A stretch of 64,000 bases of DNA from Sphingomonas naphthae (GCF_028607085.1 NZ_CP117411.1:2790001-2854000), one strand, 5' to 3'. Positions 23,733-33,222 are shown, counted from the first letter of the stretch. A program made the numbers and translations. The notes: generated by a model from the letters alone, not told the origin.

Positions 23733-25865
23733 TTGCTCTTGGCAATCTCGCACGAAGCCGCTCTCGGCTTGGCTTCGCACGGATTCGGGTGACAGGATGG
23801 CCGCGAGACGGCTCGCCAGGTCGGTCTGCCTGAACGGCTTCTCAAGGCGCGGCAATTCTGCGTCGATGCCGATCGCATCGGAGTAGCCCGAGACGATGAG
23901 GACCGGCAGTTCGGGATGCTCGCGCGCGGCCCTCCGCGCGAGCTCAACGCCAGTCATCTGCGGCATGAGGTGATCGGTTATGAGCACATCGATCCTCGGG
24001 CGGTCGTGAAGATGTCGGAGCGCCTCGGCTCCCGAACTCGCCTCGATCACCTCGAAGCCGATCTCCATGAGCATGGCGGCGGTCGTTGCGCGGACCAGCT
24101 CCTCATCATCGACCAGGAGGGCGATCCCGGCGATGGGTGTCTCGTTGTCGACATATGGCGGCGTGCGAACCGCCGTGTCGGCGCTGATGGGCAGCCAGAG
24201 GCTGACACGTGTGCCCTCTCCGAGGGCGCTCTCGATCGTGAGCGCGCCGCCCAGTTGGGAAGCGAGGCCATGCGCCATCGACAGACCGAGGCCGGTCCCT
24301 TGGCCGACCCCCTTTGTCGAGTAGAACGGCTCGACGGCGCGACGGCGGGTTTCCTCGCTCATGCCTGAGCCGGTGTCCGTCACGGCGATGACGACGTAGT
24401 TGCCCGCCGTCACCTCGGTGTGACTGGCGCCCGGTGTGCGGAGCCGCGCCGATAGCGTCAGCTTTCCCCCTCCGGCCATCGCGTCGCGGGCGTTGAGTGA
24501 GAGGTTGAGGATCGCCATCTCAACCTGATGCGCGTCCGCGACGGCAAGCGGCAGACCATCGGCCACATCGATGTTTAGCGTGACCTGCTGACCCAGCGTG
24601 GTCCCGACAAGCTCACGCATGCCCATTATCAGTGCCGAAGCGTCGACAGGCTCGGCCTTGAGCGGCTGACGTCGGGCGAATGCGAGTAGCCGTTGTACGA
24701 GCGTTTTCGCGCGTTCGGCCGACTGGATGGCACCACCGATCAGCCGCTGCTCGCGCTCGCCGCCCACCTGCCGGCGCTGCAGCATGTCGAGACTCCCGAT
24801 GATCGGGGTGAGGAGATTGTTGAAGTCGTGCGCGACGCCGCCGGTCAGCTGGCCCATGGCCTCTAGTTTCTGGGCCTGCCGAAGCGCCGTCTGCGCAGCA
24901 ACAAGCTCGCGGGTGCGCTCGTCGACGAGATGCTCCAACGTCGCAGCCGAGCTCTGGAGCGCCACCTCCATCCGCTTGCGGTCCGTTATGTCGATCGAGA
25001 GGCCGTCGAGCGACTTGGGCGAGCCGTCGGCGTTGTAGGAGGGCTGCGCCCGAATGCCGATCCAACGGGTCTCGCCGGTGGGCGTGATCAACCGGTATTC
25101 GATGTCGTAGTCACCGCCGGACTGGATGCTTGCGGTGATCGCATCTTCCACTCGCACGCTGTCGTCTGGATGGATCGCCGCGCGAAGCTCGGCGTAGCTG
25201 AATGGCTGCGAGACGTCGCGACCGAAGTTCGCGCGGCACATGGATGATGTCTCGAGCTCACCGGTCTTGATGTCGAACGACCACATGCCGAGGCGGCCTG
25301 CCTTGATCATCAGGTTACGCTGTCGCCCGCTATCCTCCGCGAGGCGGAGCAGCCGGGCATTGTCGAGCGAGATCGCCGCCAGCCTGGCAAGGCTTTCGAG
25401 CCGTCTCACGGTCTCCGGCACGTGTGGCCTCACGTCCGACCAGTAGGCTCCCAACGCCGCGACGGCGGTGGGACGCCCGATCGGCGCCATCAGAAGGCTG
25501 CGCACGAACGTGGGGGCGTATGTCTCCTGAGGCACGCGGGGATCATCGCGGACGTCCGATATGGCGACGGTCTCGAGGTGCTGCATCGCCCAGCCCGAGA
25601 TGCAGCTGTTCTCGTCGAAGCGACTACCGGACCACAATGGCGCGATTGCGTCCTCGGCGACGTAGAAGCAACGGCCCTCATCACGCAGGACGATCGCGAT
25701 CCCTTCGGCGCCGACGACGTCGCGAGCGGTCGTACGTAGGATCTCTACGATCTCGTCCATGGAATGCGCTGCGGCGAGTCGCTCGCTGGCGTCGATCAGA
25801 AGCGATTGGGCACTGCGAGGCTCTTCAGTCCCGGATCCTGGCACGTTGAGCAAGGCGATCTCCAA
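23709..25865 (-). CDS. Hybrid sensor histidine kinase (GAF-PAS-HisKA-HATPase-REC)
   Basis: A 718-residue soluble hybrid kinase with a TTG start at 25865 (no strong SD, start uncertain). Domains: GAF (about 25-165), PAS/PAC with MIKAGRLGMWSFDI ... WIGIRAQPSYNADG (185-300), a coiled coil, HisKA with phospho-accepting His in GGVAHDFNN (about 345), HATPase (N box LNLSLNARDAM, G boxes DTGSGM and GQGTGLGLSM) and a C-terminal receiver (LLVDDEE, phospho-Asp in LITDHLMP about 630). It has no transmembrane segment, so it senses an internal ligand, redox state or light through GAF/PAS. No partner regulator is adjacent; the receiver may be the output or a phosphate sink. Confidence 0.9.
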   Translation of the reverse strand: MEIALLNVPGSGTEEPRSAQSLLIDASERLAAAHSMDEIVEILRTTARDVVGAEGIAIVLRDEGRCFYVAEDAIAPLWSGSRFDENSCISGWAMQHLETVAISDVRDDPRVPQETYAPTFVRSLLMAPIGRPTAVAALGAYWSDVRPHVPETVRRLESLARLAAISLDNARLLRLAEDSGRQRNLMIKAGRLGMWSFDIKTGELETSSMCRANFGRDVSQPFSYAELRAAIHPDDSVRVEDAITASIQSGGDYDIEYRLITPTGETRWIGIRAQPSYNADGSPKSLDGLSIDITDRKRMEVALQSSAATLEHLVDERTRELVAAQTALRQAQKLEAMGQLTGGVAHDFNNLLTPIIGSLDMLQRRQVGGEREQRLIGGAIQSAERAKTLVQRLLAFARRQPLKAEPVDASALIMGMRELVGTTLGQQVTLNIDVADGLPLAVADAHQVEMAILNLSLNARDAMAGGGKLTLSARLRTPGASHTEVTAGNYVVIAVTDTGSGMSEETRRRAVEPFYSTKGVGQGTGLGLSMAHGLASQLGGALTIESALGEGTRVSLWLPISADTAVRTPPYVDNETPIAGIALLVDDEELVRATTAAMLMEIGFEVIEASSGAEALRHLHDRPRIDVLITDHLMPQMTGVELARRAAREHPELPVLIVSGYSDAIGIDAELPRLEKPFRQTDLASRLAAILSPESVRSQAESGFVRDCQEQRGLPAAL

Positions 25866-26084
25866 TTTGCCGTCTTTAGCACCTTTGACCTTAACAACAG
25901 CATCTTATCGGAAGGCCGTGGCGGTTTCGGCGCGCATGCGCGATTGTGCCGAAGATCCGGCCGGTCAGCCCGCAGCGCCTGTCGCGAGCGGGTTTCGGGG
26001 TCAGGCTTAAGCCAACAACGACGCGGACCGGATCTCGGACCCGCGACATTGCAGGCCTTCCAGCAGATCGTGAACGCCGCGCTC

Positions 26085-26666
26085 CTAGTTGTTCAGGATT
26101 GAACGCCCGCGCGCCGAAGGGCTTCGGAACGTCACCGACCAGCGCTGCTGCTCCATTTCCGCGATGCTGTGCTCCCACTCGTGCCTTGCGTCGCCAGCGA
26201 GGTGATACGCGGCCCTTGGTTCGAGGGGGATCGTAATTCGATCGAAACCGCCCTCGGAGCGGCGGCGGCGGAAGCGCATTTCCGCCGGGGCACCGAGGGA
26301 GAGCCCTATCACATGCTCATAGATCGGCCTGTCCCGGTGCCAACCGATGCCGGCACCGGGATCGTATCTGATCAGCAAGGCCTGCACGAACTGCTCGGCA
26401 CCGATGCCGGCAAAATCAGCCATGCGCCGCCTTATCGGCAGCAGCCAATCCGGGATCGGCGCGGCGCGCGCCACCTCCCGCGTGTCGAAATCGTAGTTCC
26501 AGCCGAACGGGTGCGTGACGCGCTTTCCCGTCCACCCCTGGAAGCGGAAAGGCGCCAGGTCGGTCGCATCAATGGCTTCTATCAGCGAAGCCTCCTCGTC
26601 CGGGCTGACTATGGCGTCCCTGGACGTGAGGCCGGGGATCAGCGGACTGTTGAACAGATCGAGCAT
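26085..26666 (-). CDS. AlkB-like alpha-ketoglutarate-dependent dioxygenase
   Basis: Start ATG 26666 (MLDLFNSPLIPGL) gives 193 aa, normal for short AlkB homologues. The Fe(II)/2OG site is visible: GWHRDRP (H-x-D, about residues 118-124), RYDPGAGIGWH just before, the distal His in HEWEHSI and the RWSVTFRS Arg pair that binds 2-oxoglutarate. It repairs alkylated bases by oxidative demethylation. It starts 30 bp after dinB and is probably co-transcribed. The same reading frame stays open far upstream through dinB, but that part is not coding. A decayed second copy is at 60667-61229. Confidence 0.92.
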   Translation of the reverse strand: MLDLFNSPLIPGLTSRDAIVSPDEEASLIEAIDATDLAPFRFQGWTGKRVTHPFGWNYDFDTREVARAAPIPDWLLPIRRRMADFAGIGAEQFVQALLIRYDPGAGIGWHRDRPIYEHVIGLSLGAPAEMRFRRRRSEGGFDRITIPLEPRAAYHLAGDARHEWEHSIAEMEQQRWSVTFRSPSARGRSILNN

Positions 26667-26695
26667 TGTCTCGTTCAGATAGGTGCTCCCTACGT

Positions 26696-27829
26696 TCAAG
26701 CCGAGTGCAGCGGCGTTGGCGAGGGGGCAGCCGGTGTCGCCTGCTCGGGTTCGCCGAACAGCGGCAGGTTTCGAGGCTCGGGTCTCATCGACCTGTCGAA
26801 ATTCGATACGGTGACGCCGACCAGCCTGATCCCTTTCTCCGTCGGTAGAACGGATCGGATGAGGGCGAGGCTCGCGTCCCGCAGCGCCTGCTGGGTATCG
26901 ACTGCCGAGGCCTGGCTTCGGCTCCTCGTGATGTTCTGGAAGTCGCCGTACTTCACCTTCACTGTCACGGTGCGCCCGAACTCGCCGGCCCGCTCGCACC
27001 ATCCCCAGACGTCGTCCGCCTGGCAGAGCACGCCGGCTTCGATGTCGGCATCCGCCAGAAGATCCTGATCGAACGTCGTCTCCGAACCCGACGACTTCCT
27101 CTCCCGGTTCGGGTTCACAGGACGCTCGTCGACCCCCCGCGCGATGCAGTAATACCATTCCGCCGAGCTCCCGAAGTTGGCCTGCAGGAACTCGATCGAC
27201 TTGGCGCGGAGGTCGGCGCCCGTCTTGATGCCGAGGCGCAGCATCTTGGCGGCGGTGACCGGGCCTACGCCGTGGAAGCGCGACACCGGCAGTGTCTCCA
27301 CCCAGGCCGCTCCCATGTCGGGCGTGACGGCGAATTGGCCGTTGGGCTTGCGCTGGTCCGAGGCGAGCTTCGCCAGGAACTTGTTGTAGGAGATGCCTGC
27401 GGAAGCGGTGAGGCCGGTTACCTCCAGGATCCGAGCTCGGATCTCCTTGGCAGTGATCCAAGCCGTCGGCAGGCCGCGGCGGTTCTCCGTCACGTCGAGA
27501 TACGCCTCGTCCAGCGACAATGGCTGAATGAGATCGGTGTACTCGGCGAAGATCGCATGGATCTGGCGGGAGACCGACTTGTAGACGTCGAATCGCGGAG
27601 GAACTAACGCGAGTTCCGGGCAGCGACGAAGAGCAGTCACCGACGGGAGCGCCGACTTCACGCCATGCGCCCTGGCTTCGTAGCTTGCCGCTGCCACCAC
27701 GCCCCTCGCCGCGGCGTAGCCTACGGCAACCGGACGACCCCGCAGTGTCGGGTCGTCTCGCTGCTCGACCGACGCGTAGAACGCGTCCATGTCGACGTGG
27801 ATGATCTTCCGGGTTTCCGGTTCGGCCAT
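26696..27829 (-). CDS. dinB: DNA polymerase IV (Y family)
   Basis: The 377-residue protein begins MAEPETRKIIHVDMDAFYASVEQ. The catalytic carboxylates are in HVDMDAFYASVE (motif I) and SLDEAYLDVT (motif III), followed by the HhH thumb FHGVGPVTAAKML and the little-finger domain. The C-terminal LPLFGEPEQ resembles a beta-clamp binding sequence (Q/LxLF). It is an error-prone translesion polymerase. It shares an operon with alkB, a DNA-damage pairing. No LexA box was identified upstream by eye. Confidence 0.95.
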   Translation of the reverse strand: MAEPETRKIIHVDMDAFYASVEQRDDPTLRGRPVAVGYAAARGVVAAASYEARAHGVKSALPSVTALRRCPELALVPPRFDVYKSVSRQIHAIFAEYTDLIQPLSLDEAYLDVTENRRGLPTAWITAKEIRARILEVTGLTASAGISYNKFLAKLASDQRKPNGQFAVTPDMGAAWVETLPVSRFHGVGPVTAAKMLRLGIKTGADLRAKSIEFLQANFGSSAEWYYCIARGVDERPVNPNRERKSSGSETTFDQDLLADADIEAGVLCQADDVWGWCERAGEFGRTVTVKVKYGDFQNITRSRSQASAVDTQQALRDASLALIRSVLPTEKGIRLVGVTVSNFDRSMRPEPRNLPLFGEPEQATPAAPSPTPLHSA

Positions 27830-27943
27830 GCGTCAGCCATAGCGTCGGCCGAACAGACTGTGAACAGATTTCCAGTTGCCGGCCGTCTCGGCACCAAGAG
27901 CGGGCCACGCTGCGATCAGGATAGACGCGACCGTAGGTCGTCC

Positions 27944-28757
27944 TCAGCAACGATCTCGATCGACGCTCCGCCCTGCAACGAGCTCTTCGGCGCGGCGGTA
28001 GGCGGGACTCGCATGCGCGAAGCGGCCGAAGGGCTGGTCAACGCTGACGACGAGCATCGTCGTGGTCGTCCCCACGGAGGAGACCACGCGCGCGCCGAGA
28101 CTTGCCAGCCAAGTCGCAAGAGGTCCGTCCCGGGGGGCTCCCAGGATGGCGGCCCGCTGGCCCTTGAGGGGGCCTTCCGCTGCCGGCTTCGGTGCGGGAG
28201 CGGATCTGGAATTCGTCGGCGTTAGCCAGCCTGCGAGGGAGATGCCGGTGTGTTCAATGGCCCGTACGATCACCATGCCGGCGGGCGCGGGCGTCGCTCA
28301 GTGCATCGTGATGCTTGTGCCGAATGCCGAGGAAGCGTGAAAGGACGTTCAGTCGGTGACTTGGCAGATCTGGCCAAGCCCTCTTCGCGACGCGGACGCT
28401 GTCGAGCCAGGTCGTCTTGATGTCAGTCCGCTCGTGGATCCGGCAGGCCGCCGAGAGCGCTCCCTTGTCGAAGAAGGAGTGCGCCACGGTGATGCGACCG
28501 GCGAGGTGCCCGTCGATTATCGAATGGATGTGGCCGAAGCTCGGCATGCCGGCGACATGGTCCGAGCTGATCCCGTGAATGCGGGTGTTGAACGAGGAGA
28601 ACTCGTCACATGGGTCGACGAGGGTCTCGTAGGCGAAAACCTCGCTGCCCGATCGGAACCCGACGATGCCGACCTGACAGATGCTACTGACGCGCGAGCA
28701 GGCTGTCTCGACGTCGATGACGACGAAGTCGGGCACTGCGTCCTGTTGCTGCGTCAT
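27944..28757 (-). pseudogene. DEDD exonuclease-BRCT gene split by a 1-nt frameshift
   Basis: The 5' part (28757-28254, 167 aa) encodes a DnaQ-like exonuclease: FVVIDVETA (Exo I), FNTRIHGI (Exo II region) and HDALSDARA (Exo III, HxxxxxD). It then runs out of frame into RRHGDRTGH and stops. The next frame (28276-27944) continues as MVIVRAIEHTGISLAGWL, a proline linker and a BRCT domain (GQRAAILGAPRDGPLATWL ... GTTTTMLVV). Removing one C in the GC-run at about 28280-28292 joins them as DARAAGMVIVRAI. Exonuclease-linker-BRCT is a known bacterial arrangement. It may be a true mutation, a sequencing error in a GC run, or programmed slippage. It starts 9 bp after the pirin stop. Confidence 0.8.
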
Positions 28758-28765
28758 GGGGTCGG

Positions 28766-29644
28766 TTAGGCGCCCACGCCGACAAGCGGCCCGGTGCCGT
28801 TGAACTTGCCGGCCTGATAGTCGCGTATCGCCTCGCCGATCTCCTCGCTGGTGTTCATGACGAAGGGTCCGTGCGCCACGACCGGCTCGCCGATGGGGTC
28901 CGCATGGCCGAAGAGCAGCACCGTGTCGGTCGATGCTCCGATCGAGATCTTGTCTCCGTCCGGGTTCATCGTGACGAGGTTCCACTGATCGACGACGACG
29001 CCGGCCACAGCGAGCCTGCCCGAGACGACGTAGAGGAGGACGCTGCGGTCGCGTGGCGCCGGCAATTCCATCCGTCCGCCGGATGCCAGCCTCAGCGTCG
29101 TCATGAAGACGCCCGTGAGCGGGTGGATTGGCCCGACCACCTCCCCGAACCCTCCGGCGATCAGACTTAGGGTGCCCTTGCCGTCGGCGACCGAGACCTG
29201 TGGGATATCCGCCTGCTGGAGCCCGGTATAGGCGGGCGCGTTCATCTTCAGCCGTCCGGGGAGATTGACCCAGAGCTGCAGGATCTCGAGCGGCCCTCCG
29301 GTCCGCTTGAACGACGGCGGCGAAACCTCGGCGTGGATGAGCCCCGAACCCGCGGTCATCCACTGGACGCCGCCGGCCTCGATGACGCTCTCGTGTCCGC
29401 CGGTGTCGTGGTGGGCCAGATTGCCCTCGAGGATGAACGTGACCGTCTCGAAGCCTCGATGCGGGTGGGGTCCGAACGGTAGGCCGTTGTTGCCGGGCTG
29501 GTAGGTCTGCGGCCCGTGGTGGTTCAGGAAGAGGAACGGGTCGACCTGGTCAAGACCCGGGGCCGGAACCGGCCTGCGGGTCGTCAGGTCGGAGATGTCG
29601 TCACGGTGTGCGGGCTGGACGCGGGCTACGCTTCGGGAGGTCAT
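28766..29644 (-). CDS. Pirin family protein
   Basis: A 292-residue bicupin; ATG 29644 has AAGGGGCG upstream. Pirin signatures are LDQVDPFLFLNHHGP, the metal site FGPHPHRGFETVTFI (two His), NLAHHDTGGH and WMTAGSGLIHAE (His and Glu), and a C-terminal pirin_C domain. Bacterial pirins bind Fe/Ni and act as quercetin 2,3-dioxygenase-like or redox-sensing proteins. It is first in a unit with the exonuclease-BRCT gene. Confidence 0.93.
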   Translation of the reverse strand: MTSRSVARVQPAHRDDISDLTTRRPVPAPGLDQVDPFLFLNHHGPQTYQPGNNGLPFGPHPHRGFETVTFILEGNLAHHDTGGHESVIEAGGVQWMTAGSGLIHAEVSPPSFKRTGGPLEILQLWVNLPGRLKMNAPAYTGLQQADIPQVSVADGKGTLSLIAGGFGEVVGPIHPLTGVFMTTLRLASGGRMELPAPRDRSVLLYVVSGRLAVAGVVVDQWNLVTMNPDGDKISIGASTDTVLLFGHADPIGEPVVAHGPFVMNTSEEIGEAIRDYQAGKFNGTGPLVGVGA

Positions 29645-29786
29645 TTTCGCCCCTTAACCCGTGTCCCTGACCACCGATACGATGATCGTGGTGGCTCGGT
29701 AAGACCACGGTTGGGCTTCAATGCTCCGGGATTGCTGGACCGGTCTCGCAGCGGTAGTTCGCGGTCGAAACAAGCCGATAGCGTCG

Positions 29787-30059
29787 ATGGAACGAGACCA
29801 AGCATACTATTACGAGCGTGCCGAAGCCGAGCTGAGACTTGCCCAGCAGGCGACGGAGCCGGCGGTGGTGAAGGCCCACTATCAGCTCGCCGGCTACTAC
29901 CTCGACCGGGTGTATGGCGGCGGGGACCACTCCCGGCTTTCGATCGAAGAATGCGTGGATGGTCCCGTGGATGAGGAACTTCGGGAAAGGGCGGACCGCT
30001 TGGCGAGCCGGCTGCGCGCCGCAGGCGTGATTATCGTCCGGTCTCCCGCCGATCGCTGA
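29787..30059 (+). CDS. Small hypothetical protein (90 aa)
   Basis: Start ATG 29787 gives MERDQAYYYERAEAELRLAQQA, a helical N-terminus, then AHYQLAGYYLDRVYG, which looks like one TPR-like helical pair, and a helical C-terminus. I recall similar short proteins in sphingomonads, sometimes annotated as hypothetical. No catalytic motif is visible. It is a lone gene divergent from pirin; a longer start at 29721 adds 22 unlikely residues. Confidence 0.65.
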   Translation: MERDQAYYYERAEAELRLAQQATEPAVVKAHYQLAGYYLDRVYGGGDHSRLSIEECVDGPVDEELRERADRLASRLRAAGVIIVRSPADR

Positions 30060-30078
30060 CGACCATCGGCAGGTGGTG

Positions 30079-30807
30079 TCAGCTAGCGACGTCGGGTTCC
30101 AGCAAGGCGTCTCCCAGGAAGCAGGTGAGCGTCGCCCACGAAAGCCGGTGAGCGGCGGGATCGTAGGCCATGCGCTCGTCGCTCAGCCCGTCGACGGCAT
30201 GGTTGGTGTAGCTGTGCAGCGCGCGTCCATGCACGAGGAGATGCCAGTCGGCGCCGGCTTCCGTCATCTCCCGCTGGAAGGCGGCCACGTCCTCTGACGG
30301 GACAAGCGGGTCCCGTGCTCCCGTTGCGGCAAGAATTCTCGCGTGAACATCGCCGGGACGCGCAGGCGCGGCTGTGGTGAGGAGGCCGTGGAAGCTCGCG
30401 ACCGCCCGCACGGGAGCCCCGCTCCGGGCAAGCTCCAGCACCGTCATGCCACCAAAGCAGAACCCGATGGCGGCGAGCCGACCAGGGTCGACATCAGGGC
30501 GTTGCGAGAACGCGTCGAACGCCGCCCGCACGCGCCGACGGAGAAGGTCGGGATCCGTTCGGAAGGCGGTCAGCGCATCGGCCATTTCCGCACCATCCAG
30601 TACTCGACCTCCGCCATGCATATCGGCGGCGGCGACGAGATAGCCGAGGCCGGCCAGCCTCCCGCTATGCTCACGGACGTTCCCGCCGATGCCGTCGGCC
30701 TCGTGGACGACGAGGACGAATGCACCGTTCGGCGTTGCCGTAGGCTGGAAAAGCTCCCCGCGAAGCTCCAAGTCTCCATCGCTGTAGATCCAAGGTTGCG
30801 CGGACAT
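30079..30807 (-). CDS. Dienelactone hydrolase family protein
   Basis: A 242-residue alpha/beta hydrolase; ATG 30807 follows AAAGG. The nucleophile elbow is GFCFGG (Cys, as in dienelactone hydrolases, about residue 115). The acid residue is probably in ATGARDPLVP, and the His in RALHSYTNHAVDG. The N-terminal VLVVHEADGIGGNVREHS is the conserved oxyanion region. It hydrolyses dienelactone or related esters; the real substrate is unknown. An EcfG-like promoter GGAAA-N16-CGTT lies 51 bp upstream. Confidence 0.9.
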   Translation of the reverse strand: MSAQPWIYSDGDLELRGELFQPTATPNGAFVLVVHEADGIGGNVREHSGRLAGLGYLVAAADMHGGGRVLDGAEMADALTAFRTDPDLLRRRVRAAFDAFSQRPDVDPGRLAAIGFCFGGMTVLELARSGAPVRAVASFHGLLTTAAPARPGDVHARILAATGARDPLVPSEDVAAFQREMTEAGADWHLLVHGRALHSYTNHAVDGLSDERMAYDPAAHRLSWATLTCFLGDALLEPDVAS

Positions 30808-30857
30808 ATTTGCCTTTCGGTTGGAGGACCCTGGTCAGCCGCTCCCGAGTCCTCCTG

Positions 30858-30882
30858 AACGCTCCCTTCGGGATAGCTTTCC
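30858..30882 (-). promoter_or_regulatory. EcfG-like promoter of the dienelactone hydrolase gene
   Basis: On the minus strand GGAAA-N16-CGTT has one mismatch to the GGAAC-N16-CGTT consensus. Confidence 0.35.
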
Positions 30883-30956
30883 CGGATCGCATTCGATTGG
30901 ACCTCCGTCCCTGCCCGATTATTGTGCCTTCTGAAGACGACCTCGAAACCACGCCG

Positions 30957-31097
30957 ATGGCCAAGACCTCCGTTGGACGGCATTCAGATGGTGACGGCGT
31001 GAGGGGAAATGCGCGTACGAACGTTGCGAACCGTGATGCCAGCGAGGGGGCGGCGAAGAAGAAGCAGCCGCAGGGGAAGTCCCGACGGGCCGACTAG
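30957..31097 (+). CDS. Possible small basic protein (46 aa)
   Basis: The ORF MAKTSVGRHSDGDGVRGNAR ends in KKKQPQGKSRRAD, giving a very polar, basic, probably disordered protein. No SD is obvious. The composition resembles small nucleic-acid-binding or stress peptides, but the evidence is thin. Confidence 0.35.
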   Translation: MAKTSVGRHSDGDGVRGNARTNVANRDASEGAAKKKQPQGKSRRAD

Positions 31098-31189
31098 GTC
31101 ATCGACGCGCGAAGACCAAGAGAAGCGACGGGGCCATCGGATCTCGATGAAAACCGCCCGGCCATCCTGTGGCGCTGCTCGCCCCGGCC

Positions 31190-31450
31190 TTAATTCGGCC
31201 TGACGCGGCGAACCCGGTAGGGTCCGGTACGTGCTGGCAGGTCATGCCCCTTCCAGGAGATCCGGACTAAGCCACGCGCCAGAAGATCGTCGATGGCGGC
31301 GTGTACTGCCGGCATTTCCCTGCGCCAGGAATGCGCGTCTTTCCCATCGCTTTTCTCAGCGACCGCACGCGCCACCTCGCTTGGACAGATCGTGGCGTTC
31401 ACCGCCCGGTTGGCGAGCAGGGCCAACGTAAACTCGCGCGCATCCGCCAT
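31190..31450 (-). CDS. DUF3253 family protein
   Basis: An 86-residue protein from ATG 31450. It matches the DUF3253 pattern: CPSEVARAVAE followed by WRREMPAVHAAIDDLLARGLVRISWKGHDLP. This is a small winged-helix-like fold, thought to be DNA-associated, of unknown function. It starts 2 bp after the YdcZ-like gene stop and is probably co-transcribed. Confidence 0.85.
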   Translation of the reverse strand: MADAREFTLALLANRAVNATICPSEVARAVAEKSDGKDAHSWRREMPAVHAAIDDLLARGLVRISWKGHDLPARTGPYRVRRVRPN

Positions 31451-31452
31451 GA

Positions 31453-31896
31453 CTAGAAAATTGCGATCAGCGAGAGGCCGGCGATCATCAGCGCACCGCC
31501 GGTGATGCGTCCCCACCCGGCACGATGGACATCGAAACCCAGTAAGCCAAAGTGATCGAGCAGCAGGCCGGTGACTACCTCGGCGGTCACGACCGATGCC
31601 ATGAAGAGGCCAGCCCCGAGCTTGGGCGCGGCGTAGACGGTTCCGAGTACGAAGCCGACGCCCAGCAGTCCTCCAGCCCATGCCCACCACGGCGCCGTCG
31701 CCGCCGCACTGGCAGCAGGCAACCGCTCTCCGGACGTCAGGACCACCGCGACGGATGTGATGGCCGTCACTACGGCTACGATCGCCGCAGCCCAGAGCGG
31801 CGCATCGAGCGCCTTCTGTAGCGATTGGTTCGATCCGGACTGGAAGGCACTGGCCATGCCCGCACTAAGGGCGATGAATATGAAGACGATCTGCAT
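31453..31896 (-). CDS. DMT-type small transporter (YdcZ/DUF606)
   Basis: A 147-residue membrane protein with about five hydrophobic segments (IVFIFIALSAGMASAFQSG, AAAIVAVVTAITSVAVVL, WWAWAGGLLGVGFVLGTVY, FMASVVTAEVVTGLLLDHF and GGALMIAGLSLIAIF). The first segment with the FQSGSNQ motif and the E in the fourth are typical of DUF606/YdcZ members of the drug/metabolite transporter superfamily. These probably work as dimers. Substrate is unknown. It is first in a pair with the DUF3253 gene. Confidence 0.88.
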   Translation of the reverse strand: MQIVFIFIALSAGMASAFQSGSNQSLQKALDAPLWAAAIVAVVTAITSVAVVLTSGERLPAASAAATAPWWAWAGGLLGVGFVLGTVYAAPKLGAGLFMASVVTAEVVTGLLLDHFGLLGFDVHRAGWGRITGGALMIAGLSLIAIF

Positions 31897-32038
31897 CGCC
31901 GACGAACGCTAGGCAGTCACGATGAGGTCCCACTTTGTCAGCGCGCCACCGGCACTCGTATCCAAAGCCGTCCTCTTATTGAAGCCGGGTTCATGAATGT
32001 CCGCCGCAAGCGCCGCATGGTCGATTGGCTCGACATAC

Positions 32039-32042
32039 ACTC
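32039..32042. repeat. IS3 target-site duplication, left copy
   Basis: ACTC is repeated at 33240-33243, immediately outside the inverted repeats. Confidence 0.7.
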
Positions 32043-32101
32043 TGACCTGCTCCCCGGAAATCATGCCATTGGTAGGTTAGCTCGTCAGATGGAGACGAGC
32101 G

Positions 32102-32365
32102 ATGCGTCGAGGCCGTTTTACCGAGGACCAGATTATTGGCGTGCTGCGTGAGCACGAGGCGGGCGTGAAGACCGCCGAGCTATGCCGGAAGCATGGCATC
32201 AGCGATGCGACGTTCTACAACTGGAAGGCGAAGTACGGCGGCATGACCGTGTCGGAGGCGGCGCGGTTGCGCACGCTCGAGGATGAGAACCGTCGGCTGA
32301 AGAAGCTGCTGGCGGAGTCGATGCTGGACGTGTCGGCGCTGAAGGATCTGCTGGGAAAAAACTGA
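32102..32365 (+). CDS. IS3-family OrfA (transposase HTH subunit)
   Basis: An 87-residue protein: HTH ([37 protein letters not shown], about residues 6-42) and a leucine-zipper helix ([20 protein letters not shown]). This is the standard OrfA layout. It stops just after the A6C slippery sequence, through which -1 frameshifting would fuse it to OrfB. Confidence 0.95.
   Translation: MRRGRFTEDQIIGVLREHEAGVKTAELCRKHGISDATFYNWKAKYGGMTVSEAARLRTLEDENRRLKKLLAESMLDVSALKDLLGKN
32356..32362 (+). other. Candidate -1 programmed frameshift site (A AAA AAC)
   Basis: In the OrfA frame the codons are GGA AAA AAC TGA. Slippage by -1 moves ribosomes from OrfA directly into the OrfB frame, which is open here (CTG ACC CGG ...), making the OrfAB transposase. 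Confidence 0.65.
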
Positions 32366-32373
32366 CCCGGTCT

Positions 32374-33222
32374 GTGGATCGCTACGCTGCGGTGGAGAAG
32401 CTGATGGCCGACCACGGCTTCTCCGAGCGTCGCGCTTGCAGACTGATCGGGGTCAACCGGTCGGCATGGCAATATGAGCCGCTTCGCGGGAAGGACGACG
32501 CTGTGCGCGAACGGATGCGCGAGATCGCCAACGAGCGTCGTCGGTTCGGTTATCGCCGGCTGGCGGTCCTGCTCCGGCGTGAAGGCAAGGGCATGAACCT
32601 GAAGAAGATGTACCGGCTGTATCGCGAGGAGCGGCTGACGGTGCGAAAGCGCGGCGGCCGAAAACGAGCGTTGGGCACGCGGGCGCCGATGGCGATTCCG
32701 CAGGAACCCAACCAGCGCTGGTCGCTCGACTTCGTGTCGGATGCATTGGCCTGCGGCCGGCGGTTCCGCCTGCTCAATGTCATCGACGACTACAGCCGGG
32801 AGTGCCTGGCCTGCATCGTCGATACCTCGCTGTCAGGGCGGCGTGTCGTGCGGGAGCTGACGGCCATCGCCGAGCGTCGTGGGCTGCCATGCATGGTGGT
32901 CAGCGACAACGGGACCGAACTGACCAGTCACGCCGTCCTCGCCTGGTGCCAGGACACGGGCGTGGAGTGGCATTACATCGCGCCGGGCAAGCCGCAGCAG
33001 AACGGCTTTGTCGAGAGCTTCAATGGTCGCTTGCGCGACGAGTGCCTGAACGAGCACCTGTTCTCCTCGCTGGCTGCGGCGAGACGGATCATCGAGGCAT
33101 GGCGGACAGACTATAACACCGTGCGTCCGCACAGCAGCCTCGGCGGCATGGCGCCCGCCGAGTTTACCAACCGCCCCCGCCAGGGGCATGAGGACACCGA
33201 AGCTAACTTATCAGCGGCATGA
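32374..33222 (+). CDS. IS3-family OrfB (DDE transposase)
   Basis: A 282-residue integrase-like protein with an HTH_21 segment ([17 protein letters not shown]), then the rve core: [11 protein letters not shown] (first Asp), [11 protein letters not shown] (second Asp) and [18 protein letters not shown] (Glu). The C-terminal [16 protein letters not shown] is the IS3 hallmark. It uses a GTG start, or more likely is made by frameshift as OrfAB. It is complete. Confidence 0.96.
   Translation: MDRYAAVEKLMADHGFSERRACRLIGVNRSAWQYEPLRGKDDAVRERMREIANERRRFGYRRLAVLLRREGKGMNLKKMYRLYREERLTVRKRGGRKRALGTRAPMAIPQEPNQRWSLDFVSDALACGRRFRLLNVIDDYSRECLACIVDTSLSGRRVVRELTAIAERRGLPCMVVSDNGTELTSHAVLAWCQDTGVEWHYIAPGKPQQNGFVESFNGRLRDECLNEHLFSSLAAARRIIEAWRTDYNTVRPHSSLGGMAPAEFTNRPRQGHEDTEANLSAA

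Noticed and set aside
26667-27950. Long upstream extension of the alkB reading frame (621-aa ORF) overlapping dinB
   Set aside because: The upstream part is dinB in another frame: low-complexity Arg/Gly-rich translation with no homology. AlkB starts at 26666.
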